A program made the translations under genes and the position numbers. From assembly GCF_040026395.1 (NCBI RefSeq), contig NZ_CP157278.1:1612001-1676000 (forward strand): a DNA stretch of 64,000 bases, in the 5' to 3' direction. Position 1 is the stretch's first letter. Each line of letters starts with the position of its first letter. Of this stretch, positions 44,334 through 53,776 are shown in pieces. The stretch comes from Pedobacter lusitanus. Lineage in GTDB: Bacteria; Bacteroidota; Bacteroidia; Sphingobacteriales; Sphingobacteriaceae. Below the pieces are notes generated by a model. That model was not told where the DNA came from. It was given only the letters and a program-made list of their open reading frames with translations, and made no database searches.

Positions 44334-45497
44334 ATGAAAATCACAAACATTTTAAGCGTAATTACATTAGCCTGTCTGATTTTATCCTGTAAGAAGGAAA
44401 AAGTTCAGGACACTTCATTATCAAACGAAACAAAATCATTCGCAAACAGTACTCAGGCAGTAATCACTGCAACTGACAAAGTATTTGACGGTCCTTATGT
44501 CTTTCAGGAAAACGGAAAAACACAAGTCAAATACATTCTGGACAAAAAATCAGGTTTAACAATCAGCAGTCAGTCTATAGATTCTCCGAAAGATGTTGAA
44601 TTTACTGTAGGATTCAACGACACTCCATCCTGGAATTTTAATGTAAAAATCAGTAAAGAGCTGAAACAAACCCCTTCAAGATGGAAAACAGATGACAAGA
44701 TTTTTGTCATCTCTGATATAGAAGGAGAATTCAGCGTATTAAGAGACCTGCTGATTGGCGCAGGTGTAATTAATGACAAATATGAATGGACCTTTGGCAA
44801 TGGTCAACTTATCATTGGCGGAGATACATTTGACAGAGGTAAACAGGTTCCGGAATGTCTCTGGCTATTCTACAAGTTAGAAGCTGAAGGTGGAAATCTG
44901 CATTTTCTACTTGGAAATCATGACGTCATGAATATTTCAGGAAGTCAGTCTAATTATGTTAACAGCAAATATTTTAAAACAGTCCAGACATTAGGCTTGA
45001 AGAAACCACTTGATTTGTATGCAAAAAACACAGTTCTGGGTGCATGGCTGAGAACCAAAAATATAATAGAGATTGGAAACAATATCTTATTTGTTCATGC
45101 AGGGGTTTCCAGAGAATTGGTTGATGAATATCCTAATTCCACCATTGAAAATTTCAATACCATTTCAAAAGCAAATTATGATTCTCCTAAAGCGACTACA
45201 AGCTCAAAAGACTTTTTAACCGGAGACCAGTCTCTGATATGGTTTAGAGGTTATTTCAAAGATCCATTGCTTTCTCAGAAAGATGTTGATTTCATCAGTA
45301 AGCATTTTGCAGTAGATCACATGATATTTGGCCATACAACACACCCGGAGGTTGGCTCATTTTATAATGGAAAAGTATATTGTACTGACGTGGATACACA
45401 TGATGGTATTCGTCAGGGAATACTTATTAAACCAGGTGACATCGCCTATAAACTGAGTATTACAGGCAAAAACACTGTCAGTACGACGAAATTATAG
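44334..45497 (+). CDS. PPP-like metallophosphoesterase lipoprotein
   Basis: A 387-residue lipoprotein ('VITLACLILSCKKEK') with a calcineurin-like domain of the Ser/Thr phosphatase (Shewanella-like) type: 'VISDIEGEFSVLRDLL', 'IIGGDTFDRGK', 'LLGNHDVMNISG', 'LFVHAGVSRELV' and 'IFGHTTHPEVGS'. The D-E-E opening replaces the usual D-x-H, as in some PPP relatives, so the first metal site may differ. It is expected in the periplasm or at the outer membrane. An N-terminal beta domain of about 110 residues precedes the catalytic part. Substrate unknown. Confidence 0.85.
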   Translation: MKITNILSVITLACLILSCKKEKVQDTSLSNETKSFANSTQAVITATDKVFDGPYVFQENGKTQVKYILDKKSGLTISSQSIDSPKDVEFTVGFNDTPSWNFNVKISKELKQTPSRWKTDDKIFVISDIEGEFSVLRDLLIGAGVINDKYEWTFGNGQLIIGGDTFDRGKQVPECLWLFYKLEAEGGNLHFLLGNHDVMNISGSQSNYVNSKYFKTVQTLGLKKPLDLYAKNTVLGAWLRTKNIIEIGNNILFVHAGVSRELVDEYPNSTIENFNTISKANYDSPKATTSSKDFLTGDQSLIWFRGYFKDPLLSQKDVDFISKHFAVDHMIFGHTTHPEVGSFYNGKVYCTDVDTHDGIRQGILIKPGDIAYKLSITGKNTVSTTKL

Positions 45498-45577
45498 GTT
45501 TTTATAGGTCTGGTTAGCGCAAGATTTTCATCAAAAATCCGTTCTAATCAGACATATATCTACTCTACTTATCTTCT

Positions 45578-46810
45578 ATGAATAACAAAAAACCTACTCA
45601 AACGGCACTGATCGTGACCGTCATTGTTGCCGCATTGGGCAATTTCGTGGATCTTTATGATCTGTTACTTTTCAGCATTATCCGTATATCCAGTTTAAAA
45701 TCCATAGGTCTTTCAGGTGCCCAGTTAACAGACACGGGAATATTGCTGTTAAACACACAAATGATTGGCATGCTGATCGGCGGAATCTTATGGGGTGTAA
45801 TGGGAGATAAAAAAGGCCGGATCTCTATCTTATTTGGTTCCATCCTGATGTATTCCATAGCTAACGTTGCCAACGGACTCGTCCATTCAGTTGAAGCTTA
45901 TGCCATCTGGCGATTTATAGCAGGCATTGGACTTGCAGGAGAGTTTGGCGCAGGAATCGTCCTCGTTGCTGAGTTAATGCCTAAAGAAAAAAGAGGTTAT
46001 GCCATTACCATCGTAGCAGCAGTAGGCGTCAGTGGTGCAGTTGTCGCCTATTTTGTAGCCCAGTCTTTTGACTGGAGAACCTCTTATTTCATTGGTGGCG
46101 GACTGGGCCTGTTCCTGCTCCTTTTACGTTTTGGTATTGTAGAATCCGGTTTGTTCCACGAATCAAAAACTGCCAGTAACCGGGGTGATTTTCTGGCGAT
46201 TTTCAGAAACAAAACCCAATTTCTGAAGTATCTCAGATGCATACTGATTGGTATTCCACTATGGTTTGTCGTTGGTATATTAATCACATTCTCCCCAGAA
46301 TTTGGCAAGGTACTGCATGTTCAGGGTGAAGTTAGTGCTGGTGCCGCAGTAGCCTGGTGTTATGGTGGCGTAGTAATTGGCGATATTATGAGCGGCCTGA
46401 TGAGTCAATGGTTAAAAAGCAGAATTAAAGTGGTCTACATTTTCTTACTGGCCAATGCCGTAGGTACAGTAGTTTATTTTACCACTTATGGACTTAACCT
46501 GTCACAGTTCTATCTGTTATGCGGAGCTATCGGAGTCGCTACCGGTTATTCTGTACTCTTTATTACGATAGCATCAGAGCAATTCGGTACTAATATCAGA
46601 GCTACTGTTACGATTACCATCTCAAATTTTATTCGTGCTGCACTGATTCCCATCACACTCCTGTTTCAGTTTTTCAAATCTGTTTTCAACGGTTCTATAA
46701 TTTATTCAGGGATGACCGTTGGTGCAATCAGTATGGTTTTAGCTTTATATGCCTTAAGTAAATCAGAAGAAACTTTTCATAAAGACCTGGATTACCAGGA
46801 AGAGTTTTAG
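45578..46810 (+). CDS. MFS transporter (metabolite:H+ symporter type)
   Basis: A 410-residue, 12-helix major facilitator with the loop 2-3 motif 'GVMGDKKGRISILFGS' and 'GIGLAGEFGAGIVLVAELMP', which place it in the metabolite:proton symporter or sugar-porter group (acids, osmolytes or aromatic acids). It lies 80 bases downstream of the phosphatase lipoprotein and may be cotranscribed. It ends in a bidirectional terminator shared with the histidine-rich lipoprotein gene. The substrate is not evident. Confidence 0.87.
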   Translation: MNNKKPTQTALIVTVIVAALGNFVDLYDLLLFSIIRISSLKSIGLSGAQLTDTGILLLNTQMIGMLIGGILWGVMGDKKGRISILFGSILMYSIANVANGLVHSVEAYAIWRFIAGIGLAGEFGAGIVLVAELMPKEKRGYAITIVAAVGVSGAVVAYFVAQSFDWRTSYFIGGGLGLFLLLLRFGIVESGLFHESKTASNRGDFLAIFRNKTQFLKYLRCILIGIPLWFVVGILITFSPEFGKVLHVQGEVSAGAAVAWCYGGVVIGDIMSGLMSQWLKSRIKVVYIFLLANAVGTVVYFTTYGLNLSQFYLLCGAIGVATGYSVLFITIASEQFGTNIRATVTITISNFIRAALIPITLLFQFFKSVFNGSIIYSGMTVGAISMVLALYALSKSEETFHKDLDYQEEF

Positions 46811-46825
46811 CACTGCTATATTCAA

Positions 46826-46865
46826 AAAAAGGGTTGCATCAATTATAATTGACGCAACCCTTTTT
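46826..46865. terminator. Bidirectional terminator (nearly perfect palindrome)
   Basis: AAAGGGTTGC and GCAACCCTTT enclose TCAATTA/TAATTGA with a single A:C mismatch and almost no loop. A and T runs flank both sides. It serves two convergent genes. Confidence 0.85.
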
Positions 46866-46898
46866 ACCAGATAAACACCTGGCTGAAAGACCATTCGG

Positions 46899-47390
46899 TT
46901 ACAAACCCATTTTATCTTCTTTCTTTATTTTCTCGTCCTGTTCAGTGATCAGTTTATGCTCAGCTTCCATTTTTTTGTGTTCTGCCATCAGCTGCTCATC
47001 TTCCTGTTGCATTTGCTGATGATCTGCTTTAATTTCCTCTTCAGTACTTTTTCCATCAGCATGTTTTTTTTCCAGTTCATCATGAGCTTTTATAATTGCA
47101 GCATGTTTGTCAATTAATGCCTTATGTGCAGCTAATAACTTTATATGATCCAATTCTATCGCATGATGCTTACTGTTTGTCCCCTCTTTCAGCGCCTCAT
47201 GGGCTTTAGAAAACATAGCATGTGCAGCTTCCATTTTCTCGTGAGCCTCTTCGAGTGTTTTATGCTCAGCTTCCAGCTTGGTATGTTCGCCGGATAGTTC
47301 CTTTTCCAGGGTTGAAGTTTTTTCAGTACATGCAGAGAACAGTACTGTTCCTGTGATGGCCACAGCCATAAATGTTTTAATGAATTTCAT
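46899..47390 (-). CDS. Histidine-heptad coiled-coil lipoprotein
   Basis: A 163-residue lipoprotein from the ATG at 47390 (signal 'VAITGTVLFSACTEK'). The mature part is one charged helix in which histidine recurs every seven residues: 'EHTKLEAEHKTLEEAHEKM', then 'AAH', 'KAH', and later 'DHIKLLAAHKALIDKH' and 'KAHDELEKKH'. About 17 histidines in total fall almost all on one heptad position. It is lysine/glutamate rich and without aromatic core, so it should be a coiled coil at the outer membrane or periplasm. Metal or cation binding and murein or envelope spacing are both possible. No known family is recalled with certainty. Confidence 0.8.
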   Translation of the reverse strand: MKFIKTFMAVAITGTVLFSACTEKTSTLEKELSGEHTKLEAEHKTLEEAHEKMEAAHAMFSKAHEALKEGTNSKHHAIELDHIKLLAAHKALIDKHAAIIKAHDELEKKHADGKSTEEEIKADHQQMQQEDEQLMAEHKKMEAEHKLITEQDEKIKKEDKMGL

Positions 47391-47512
47391 AGTTAAGATT
47401 GTATGAATGAAGGATATGATATTGGCCAAAAATACAGTTAACAATTCATTATTGCAACCATGTTGCGAAAAGTATTTTTTGGCAGTTCCCTAATCTATTT
47501 CCCCTTAAACAA

Positions 47513-47548
47513 AAAAGGTTGCATCAGACCTATCTGATGCAACCTTTT
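47513..47548 (-). terminator. Terminator after the 74-aa gene
   Basis: Arms AAAAGGTTGCATCAG (47513-47527) and CTGATGCAACCTTTT (47534-47548) with a 6-base loop. The 5' arm shares GGTTGCATCA with the hairpin at 46826-46865. Confidence 0.85.
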
Positions 47549-47574
47549 CATTTGATGAATATTCAATTCAACTA

Positions 47575-47799
47575 TCAGGTAAAACTAACGAAACCTGAAG
47601 TCCATTCATCCTTATCAACTTCATTGCGGGAGATCTCAAAACCTTCCCGATGATCTTTAAATCCATTTAACTGCTCAGCACGGGATTGTGCCTCTTCTGC
47701 ATTTTCTTTCGAATTATAAACACCTATTAGTTTACCATCTTCATTATACAAAAGAGCACCATCTGAATGTGTATGCCATAGTAAATAAACAAATTCCAT
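47575..47799 (-). CDS. Small conserved-looking hypothetical protein (74 aa)
   Basis: A 74-residue soluble protein opening 'MEFVYLLWHTHSDG' and containing 'KLIGVYNSKENAEEAQSR'. This beta-alpha plan resembles small DUF7336-like proteins found across bacteria. No signal peptide. It follows the efflux operon by 28 bases on the same strand, so it may be the last gene of that transcript, with its own terminator behind it. Function unknown. Confidence 0.7.
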   Translation of the reverse strand: MEFVYLLWHTHSDGALLYNEDGKLIGVYNSKENAEEAQSRAEQLNGFKDHREGFEISRNEVDKDEWTSGFVSFT

Positions 47800-47826
47800 A
47801 TTTCTCTATATTATTATAACGGGTAA

Positions 47827-49245
47827 TTACTTCCAACCGCCGCCTAAAGCTCTGTACAACTCTACAACAGCATTCAGCTGTGCAGTCTTTACAGTTGCTA
47901 AATCCAGTTCACTCTGCAAAGCATTACTTTGTGCGTTGATTACCTCTAAATAATTAGCCATACCGCTTTTAAACAACATATTCGCATTGCTCAAACCACT
48001 CTGTACAGTCTTCACTCTTTTATCAGCTATCGTATACTGCTCTTTCAGTTTTTCAATTTTAACCAGCTCATCAGAGACCTCCCCAACTGCAGTCAGTACC
48101 GAAGACCTGAACTGAATTACTGATTTCTCACGGTCAACCAGGGCAACTTCATACTGAGTTCTCAGTTGTTTACGCTGAAATATCGGCTGAGCAATACCAC
48201 CGGCAACTACACCAAATAAAGAACCCGGAATATTGAACCAGTTACTTGCTTTAAATGAATTCAGACCACCATTTGCAGTAATTGTCAGCGAAGGATACAA
48301 ACTCGCTTTTGCAATTCCAACTTTGGCATTTGCTTTAACCAGTTCCAGTTCCGCACTTTTCACATCCGGTCTTAAGCTCAGCATACGGGAAGGAATACCC
48401 GCACTGATCTGATCCTGCACAGTGATCGTATTCAGAGTTCCGATTCTGGCAATAGTTTTAGGTAAAGCACCAGTCAGAATGCTTAGTGCATTTTCTTCCA
48501 GCGCGATTCTCTGCTCTAACTGAGGAACTAAACCAGCCGCAACCAGTTGCTGTGCCTCAGCCTGCTGAATAGCCAATGAAGTAACCTGGCCAGCATCAAA
48601 CTGTAATCTGATAATCGTTAATGTACTATCATTTAAAGACAGGTTTTTCTTAGCTATTTCCAGCTGCGTATCCAGCATAATCAGTCTGTAAAAACTCTGT
48701 GCAATATTTGACACCAGTCTGGTTTGCACCGCTTTTTTCACTTCAGCAGATTGCATAAAAGCCGCTCCTGCTGCATTTCTCTGGTTAGCAATTTTACGCC
48801 AGATATCAGCTTCCCAGCTCAATCCGGCACCTATGTTGTAATCTTCTATATGTTTGGTCTGCGCAAACTGGCCGATCTGCAAACCATTCAGACTATTATC
48901 TGAAGGACGGTTAGAGTTCGCAGTTGCTTTTAAACTCAGTTCCGGTAAATTACCCAGTTTTGATTGTTTAAATAATAAAGCAGCAGCTTCTATATTTTTC
49001 AGGGCAATCTGCATATCGTAATTATTGACAATTGCGGTATCGATCAGATTCCTGATAGTTTGCTCCTTAAAGAATTCTTTATAAGGCAGCGCAGCAATAC
49101 TCACCGTATCGGTAGAAGTGTTGCCCCTGAAGTTTTCAGGAGCAGCATTCTTCGGTAAGGGAATATCTTTAGATACTTTACAGGCACCCAGTACGAGTAC
49201 CAGTAAAAGGGCAGTATATATACTTTTATACGGTTTCATATTCAT
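47827..49245 (-). CDS. RND efflux outer-membrane factor (OprM/CusC type)
   Basis: A 472-residue outer-membrane lipoprotein ('LLLVLVLGACKVSK'), the exit duct of the tripartite pump. Two structural repeats are visible ('LLFKQSKLGNLPELSLKAT' and 'VGIAKASLYPSLTITANGG'), with 'RPDVKSAELELVKANAK' and the family-end 'LYRALGGGWK'. Its start overlaps the RND pump gene by 20 bases, so translation is coupled. It works with the pump at 49226-52417 and the adaptor at 52429-53562. Confidence 0.93.
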   Translation of the reverse strand: MNMKPYKSIYTALLLVLVLGACKVSKDIPLPKNAAPENFRGNTSTDTVSIAALPYKEFFKEQTIRNLIDTAIVNNYDMQIALKNIEAAALLFKQSKLGNLPELSLKATANSNRPSDNSLNGLQIGQFAQTKHIEDYNIGAGLSWEADIWRKIANQRNAAGAAFMQSAEVKKAVQTRLVSNIAQSFYRLIMLDTQLEIAKKNLSLNDSTLTIIRLQFDAGQVTSLAIQQAEAQQLVAAGLVPQLEQRIALEENALSILTGALPKTIARIGTLNTITVQDQISAGIPSRMLSLRPDVKSAELELVKANAKVGIAKASLYPSLTITANGGLNSFKASNWFNIPGSLFGVVAGGIAQPIFQRKQLRTQYEVALVDREKSVIQFRSSVLTAVGEVSDELVKIEKLKEQYTIADKRVKTVQSGLSNANMLFKSGMANYLEVINAQSNALQSELDLATVKTAQLNAVVELYRALGGGWK

Positions 49246-52200
49246 TGATATTAATAGGTTCTTCGTGTGCTTCTAAAGTTGATTGTTCAGGTTTACCAGT
49301 AACTTTTTCCTGTAAAAACTGGAAGATCACAAACAACACAGGAATGATAAATAATCCAAGGATTACTCCTGTAATCATACCACCTGCAGCACCAATACTG
49401 ATCGAGTGGTTACCCAAAGCAGAAGGACCTGATGCACGCATCATGGGAACCAGACCTACCACAAAAGCAAGGGAAGTCATGATAATCGGACGCAACCTTA
49501 ATTTAGCTGCTTCCAGAGCCGAAGAAACCAGTGTATTACCAGCTCTTCTTCGCTGAACAGCAAACTCTACAATCAGAATCGCATTCTTGGCCAGCAAACC
49601 TATCAGCATGACCAGTGCAACCTGTACATAGATATTGTTTTCAATTCCGGTTAAACCAATGGCAACAAATACACCAAATACACCAGTAGGGATTGATAAG
49701 ATAACTGCTAAAGGCAGAATATAACTTTCATACTGTGCTGATAACAGGAAGTATACAAAGACCAGACACAAACCAAATATGATTACAGACTGACCACCTG
49801 AAGTAATCTCTTCTTTAGTCAGACCGGTAAACTCATAAGAGAAACCAGCTGGCAGTTGCTGTGCAGCTACTTCTTCTACCGCCCTGATTGCATCACCAGA
49901 ACTATAACCTGGTTTAGCCATCGCGTTAATACCAATTGAATTAAACAGGTTATAACGGGATACTGTCTCCGGACCATAAACCCTTTGTAATTTAACCAGT
50001 GTATTGATCGGTACATTCTCTCCGGATCTGTTTTTCACGTATACATTATCCATCGTTGAAGGATCAGCACGGTCGGCCACATCTGCCTGCACCATTACCC
50101 TGTAGTACTTTCCGAATCTGTTAAAATCTGAAGCCTGGGCACTACCAAAATAAGCCTGCATTGTAGTTAAAACATCTCTGACAGATACGCCTAACTGTTC
50201 CGCTTTAGCTTCATCCAGCTGAAGTTCCAGCTGAGGATAATCCGCTCTGAAAGAGGTAAAGGCTACAGCAATCTCAGGACGTTTCATCAGCTCACCGATA
50301 AAGTTATAGGCTACCCCACTGAATTTATCAATTTTACCACCTGTTTTATCCTGCAGCACCATATCCAAACCATCCACATTACTGAAACCCGGAACTGTCG
50401 GGAAAGTAAAGACGAAGAAATTCGCGCCTTTCACTCCTGCCAGTTTACCTCTGATCACGTTCATGATCGCATTGATATCTTTGACTTCCCCACGTTCTTC
50501 AGTAGGTTTCAATAAGATAAACATCGCACCCGCTGAAGGGCTGTTTGACTGGGTAAGCAGGTTAAAACCTGATAACACGTTATAAAGCTTGGTAAATGCC
50601 AGTGGTCTTAACAAAGTCTCTGTTTCTTTCAGTACCGCAGTACTTCTTTCCAGTGACGCACCTGCTGGCAATGACATTGAAACAGCGATAAAGCCCTGAT
50701 CTTCTGAAGGAATAAATCCTGTTGGAGTTCTTTTCACCATCCATACCGTAGCCAGCACAACAATCAGTAAGCCTGCAAGACCAACCCATTTAGTACGGAT
50801 CAGGAATTTCAGACTACCTACATATCTGTTGGTCAAAGATTCAAAACTAGTGTTAAAACCTTTAAAGAAACGTTGTTTAAAACTGGTTTTAACTTCTGGG
50901 CCATGATCTTCAGTATGATTTTCTTTCAAAAACAGTGCACACAAAGCCGGACTCAGTGTTAACGCATTTACAGCCGAAATTACAATCGCAATGGCCAGTG
51001 TAAAGGCAAACTGCCTGTAGAAAACTCCGGTAGAACCTTCCATAAAACCAACCGGTAAGAACACCGCACTCATGACCAGGGTGATCGAAATAATCGCTCC
51101 GGTAATCTCATGCATCGCTGCTGTTGTAGCAGGTTTTGGTCCTATTTTCTTATGCTCCATCTTCGCATGGACAGCCTCCACTACCACAATCGCATCATCG
51201 ACCACAATACCAATGGCCAGTACCAGTGCGAATAAGGTTAACAGGTTAATCGAGAAGCCAAACAGCTTCATGAAAAAGAAGGTACCTAAAATCGCTACCG
51301 GAACAGCAATTGCCGGGATCAGCGTTGAACGGAAATCCTGTAAGAAGATAAATACAACAATAAATACCAGGATAAATGCCTCAATCAAAGTATGAATTAC
51401 CTGATCGATAGATTGATCCAGAGATGTTTTTGTACTATAAACCACATCATAAGCTACGCCTTTAGGAAATTCCTTCTCGGCTTTCTTCATGAATTTGGTA
51501 ATCGCAATCTGGATCTCATTCGCATTAGATCCACTTAACTGCTGAATCGCGATATTCAAACCTGGTTTACTGTCTACACGGGTTAAGTTAGAATAAGTAT
51601 AAGAACCCAGTTCTACTCTTGCCACGTCTTTAAGACGTAAAAATGAACCATCAGGATTAGAACGGATAATGATGTTCTGATACTCCTCAGGTTTGTTTAA
51701 TTTACCTTTATATTTCAGTACATATTCAAAAGCATTCTTACTGCTCTCTCCGAATTTACCCGGAGCAGCTTCTAAGTTTTTATCTTTAATAACTGCTATG
51801 ACTTCGTTTGGTGTTAAATTATAAGTAGCCATTTGTGCAGGGTTGAGCCATACACGCATTGAATAATCCCTGCTACCACCAAATATATTGGCCTGACCTA
51901 CACCCTGAATCCTTTTCAATTCAGGAATCAGATTGATCTGCGCATAATTGGCTAAAAAGGTCTGGTTATAGCTTTTCTCATTATCGGTGTGTAAATCTAC
52001 CACCATGATTAAACTGTTCTGTTGTTTCGCAGTAGTTACACCGGCCTGAATAACCTCGGCAGGTAACTGACTTGTAGCCTGTGCTACACGATTTTGTACG
52101 TTAACCGCCGCCTGATCGGGATCGGTACCCAGTTTAAAATAAACTGAAATTACCAATGAACCATCATTACTGGCCGTAGAGCTCATGTAACTCATATTTT

Positions 52201-52417
52201 CTACCCCGTTGATTGACTCTTCAAGGGAAGGAGCTACAGAACGTAGTACAGTTTCGGCATTCGCGCCGGGATAAAGCGCAGTTACCTGTACAGCAGGAGG
52301 CGCGATATCCGGAAATTGCTGTAAGGGCAATTTAGTAAGTCCCAACACCCCCAATATCACCAGTAAAATGGAAATAACAGTGGCTAAGACAGGTCTGTCT
52401 ATAAATTTCTTAAACAT
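49226..52417 (-). CDS. AcrB-type (HAE1) RND multidrug efflux pump
   Basis: A 1063-residue inner-membrane pump with 12 helices and two large periplasmic loops. The proton-relay Asp pair is in 'AIGIVVDDAIVVVEAV' (TM4) and the Lys in 'MLIGLLAKNAILIVEFAV' (TM10). The N-terminus 'MFKKFIDRPVLATVISIL' and 'LPLQQFPDIAPP' are HAE1 family hallmarks. It exports hydrophobic drugs, dyes or bile-like compounds by proton antiport. Middle gene of the adaptor-pump-OMF operon, 12 bases after the adaptor. Confidence 0.95.
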   Translation of the reverse strand: MFKKFIDRPVLATVISILLVILGVLGLTKLPLQQFPDIAPPAVQVTALYPGANAETVLRSVAPSLEESINGVENMSYMSSTASNDGSLVISVYFKLGTDPDQAAVNVQNRVAQATSQLPAEVIQAGVTTAKQQNSLIMVVDLHTDNEKSYNQTFLANYAQINLIPELKRIQGVGQANIFGGSRDYSMRVWLNPAQMATYNLTPNEVIAVIKDKNLEAAPGKFGESSKNAFEYVLKYKGKLNKPEEYQNIIIRSNPDGSFLRLKDVARVELGSYTYSNLTRVDSKPGLNIAIQQLSGSNANEIQIAITKFMKKAEKEFPKGVAYDVVYSTKTSLDQSIDQVIHTLIEAFILVFIVVFIFLQDFRSTLIPAIAVPVAILGTFFFMKLFGFSINLLTLFALVLAIGIVVDDAIVVVEAVHAKMEHKKIGPKPATTAAMHEITGAIISITLVMSAVFLPVGFMEGSTGVFYRQFAFTLAIAIVISAVNALTLSPALCALFLKENHTEDHGPEVKTSFKQRFFKGFNTSFESLTNRYVGSLKFLIRTKWVGLAGLLIVVLATVWMVKRTPTGFIPSEDQGFIAVSMSLPAGASLERSTAVLKETETLLRPLAFTKLYNVLSGFNLLTQSNSPSAGAMFILLKPTEERGEVKDINAIMNVIRGKLAGVKGANFFVFTFPTVPGFSNVDGLDMVLQDKTGGKIDKFSGVAYNFIGELMKRPEIAVAFTSFRADYPQLELQLDEAKAEQLGVSVRDVLTTMQAYFGSAQASDFNRFGKYYRVMVQADVADRADPSTMDNVYVKNRSGENVPINTLVKLQRVYGPETVSRYNLFNSIGINAMAKPGYSSGDAIRAVEEVAAQQLPAGFSYEFTGLTKEEITSGGQSVIIFGLCLVFVYFLLSAQYESYILPLAVILSIPTGVFGVFVAIGLTGIENNIYVQVALVMLIGLLAKNAILIVEFAVQRRRAGNTLVSSALEAAKLRLRPIIMTSLAFVVGLVPMMRASGPSALGNHSISIGAAGGMITGVILGLFIIPVLFVIFQFLQEKVTGKPEQSTLEAHEEPININEYETV

Positions 52418-52428
52418 GATAGGTTAGA

Positions 52429-53562
52429 TTATCTTAATGCAGTTTTAATAGGTTCTTCTTTTAGTTTTTCAGGTTTGATTACTTCACCTTCTTTCAGTTT
52501 ATCAATACCATCAAAGACTATTTTATCTCCTGATTTCACACCTTCTTTAACCAGGTAATTAGTTCCTGAAGTGGTAAGAACAGTGATCGGAGTTTTGCTT
52601 ACTTTGTTTCCGGCATCCACAGTATAGACGAACATTTTATCCTGAATTTCTATAGTAGATGATTGCGGAACCAGAATAGCATCCGGATGATTCAGGCTCA
52701 GTCTCAATTTACCTGTGTTACCAGATCTTAATAAGCCCTGATTGTTAGGGAAAGTAGCTCTAAGGGCAATTGAACCTGTTTGTTTATCAAACTGTCCGTC
52801 AACCATGTCTATTTTACCTTCCTGTGCATAAACCGTACGGTCTGCCAGAACCAAAGAAACACCTGGTAACTTTTTAAGTCTTTCTGTAATGGTCTTACCT
52901 GGATAGGTAGCATTGAAGTTGATAAAATCATCCTCTCCTAAAGAGAAATAAACATGAACTTCATGTGCATCTGAAAGCTGGGTTAGCGGAGTTACATCGG
53001 CTGTACCTACCAGACTACCTTGTTTTTTAGGTAACCTGCCTACATAACCTGTTACCGGTGCTTTAATCAAAGTATAACCCAGATTGATATTCGCTGTAGC
53101 TACTCCTGCTTTTGCCTGTTCTACACTAGCCTGTGCAGATTGCAACGTAGCTTTTGCGCTTTTAAGCTGAAAATCAGATACTACTTTGTTTTTTACCAGT
53201 GGAGTCAGTTTATCTACTTCAAGCTGTGCATTGATTACTGCTGCCTGTGCTGCATGTAACTGAGCTTTAGCGTTGTTTACTGCTTCTTTAAAAGGAAGTT
53301 CATTAATTTTGAAAAGTGGTTGTCCTTTCTGGACAAGGGCGCCTTCGTTCACATAGATCTTATCTAATGAACCAGAAATCTGCGGGCGTATTTCCAAATC
53401 AACAGCCCCCTGAATGGAAGCCGGATATTCAGTAAAGGTGGTTTCTGAACTATTGTGTAAGGCAATAACCGGAAGTGATTGTATTACAGGTGGAGCTACC
53501 TGACCTTTATCGCTGGAACAGCCAATAAATAATGCGGCGAGAAGTAAAATTGAAATTTTCAT
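52429..53562 (-). CDS. RND efflux periplasmic adaptor (AcrA/MexA type)
   Basis: A 377-residue lipoprotein from the ATG at 53562 ('LLLAALFIGCSSDK'), the adaptor that links pump and channel. Order: lipoyl half ('IYVNEGALVQKGQPLFKI'), alpha-helical hairpin ('AAQAAVINAQLEVDKLTPLV', 'AKATLQSAQASVEQAKAG'), lipoyl return ('IKAPVTGYVGRLPKKQGSLV') and beta-barrel domains. First gene of the operon. The upstream frame to 53613 is not needed. It follows tetR, with two operator-like palindromes in between. Confidence 0.94.
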   Translation of the reverse strand: MKISILLLAALFIGCSSDKGQVAPPVIQSLPVIALHNSSETTFTEYPASIQGAVDLEIRPQISGSLDKIYVNEGALVQKGQPLFKINELPFKEAVNNAKAQLHAAQAAVINAQLEVDKLTPLVKNKVVSDFQLKSAKATLQSAQASVEQAKAGVATANINLGYTLIKAPVTGYVGRLPKKQGSLVGTADVTPLTQLSDAHEVHVYFSLGEDDFINFNATYPGKTITERLKKLPGVSLVLADRTVYAQEGKIDMVDGQFDKQTGSIALRATFPNNQGLLRSGNTGKLRLSLNHPDAILVPQSSTIEIQDKMFVYTVDAGNKVSKTPITVLTTSGTNYLVKEGVKSGDKIVFDGIDKLKEGEVIKPEKLKEEPIKTALR

Positions 53563-53657
53563 AACGTTAATCTGTTGTTTAACTTGTTGAGGGATATAGG
53601 TAAAATGTATCATTTATTTAATATTGGGGTAATGCTTTTTTAATGTAAATAAGTTAT

Positions 53658-53670
53658 TTAACACTGTTAA
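53658..53670. promoter_or_regulatory. TetR operator-like palindrome A
   Basis: TTAACACTGTTAA has perfect TTAACA/TGTTAA arms about a central C, in the adaptor gene's upstream region. It has the same core as sites B and C. Confidence 0.6.
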
Positions 53671-53736
53671 GTTATGAGGCAAAAAAAACGAAATAGTGCG
53701 GATAGATTTCCTTCTCAGCGGTGAGCTGATAACATA

Positions 53737-53758
53737 TAAATAATCTAACAGTGTTAAG
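53737..53758. promoter_or_regulatory. TetR operator-like palindrome B
   Basis: The core TAACAGTGTTA (53746-53756) lies within a 22-base block that is identical to the block upstream of tetR (54395-54416). It sits between the tetR stop and the adaptor start. Confidence 0.7.
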
Positions 53759-53776
53759 TACTCCATAAAAAAAATT

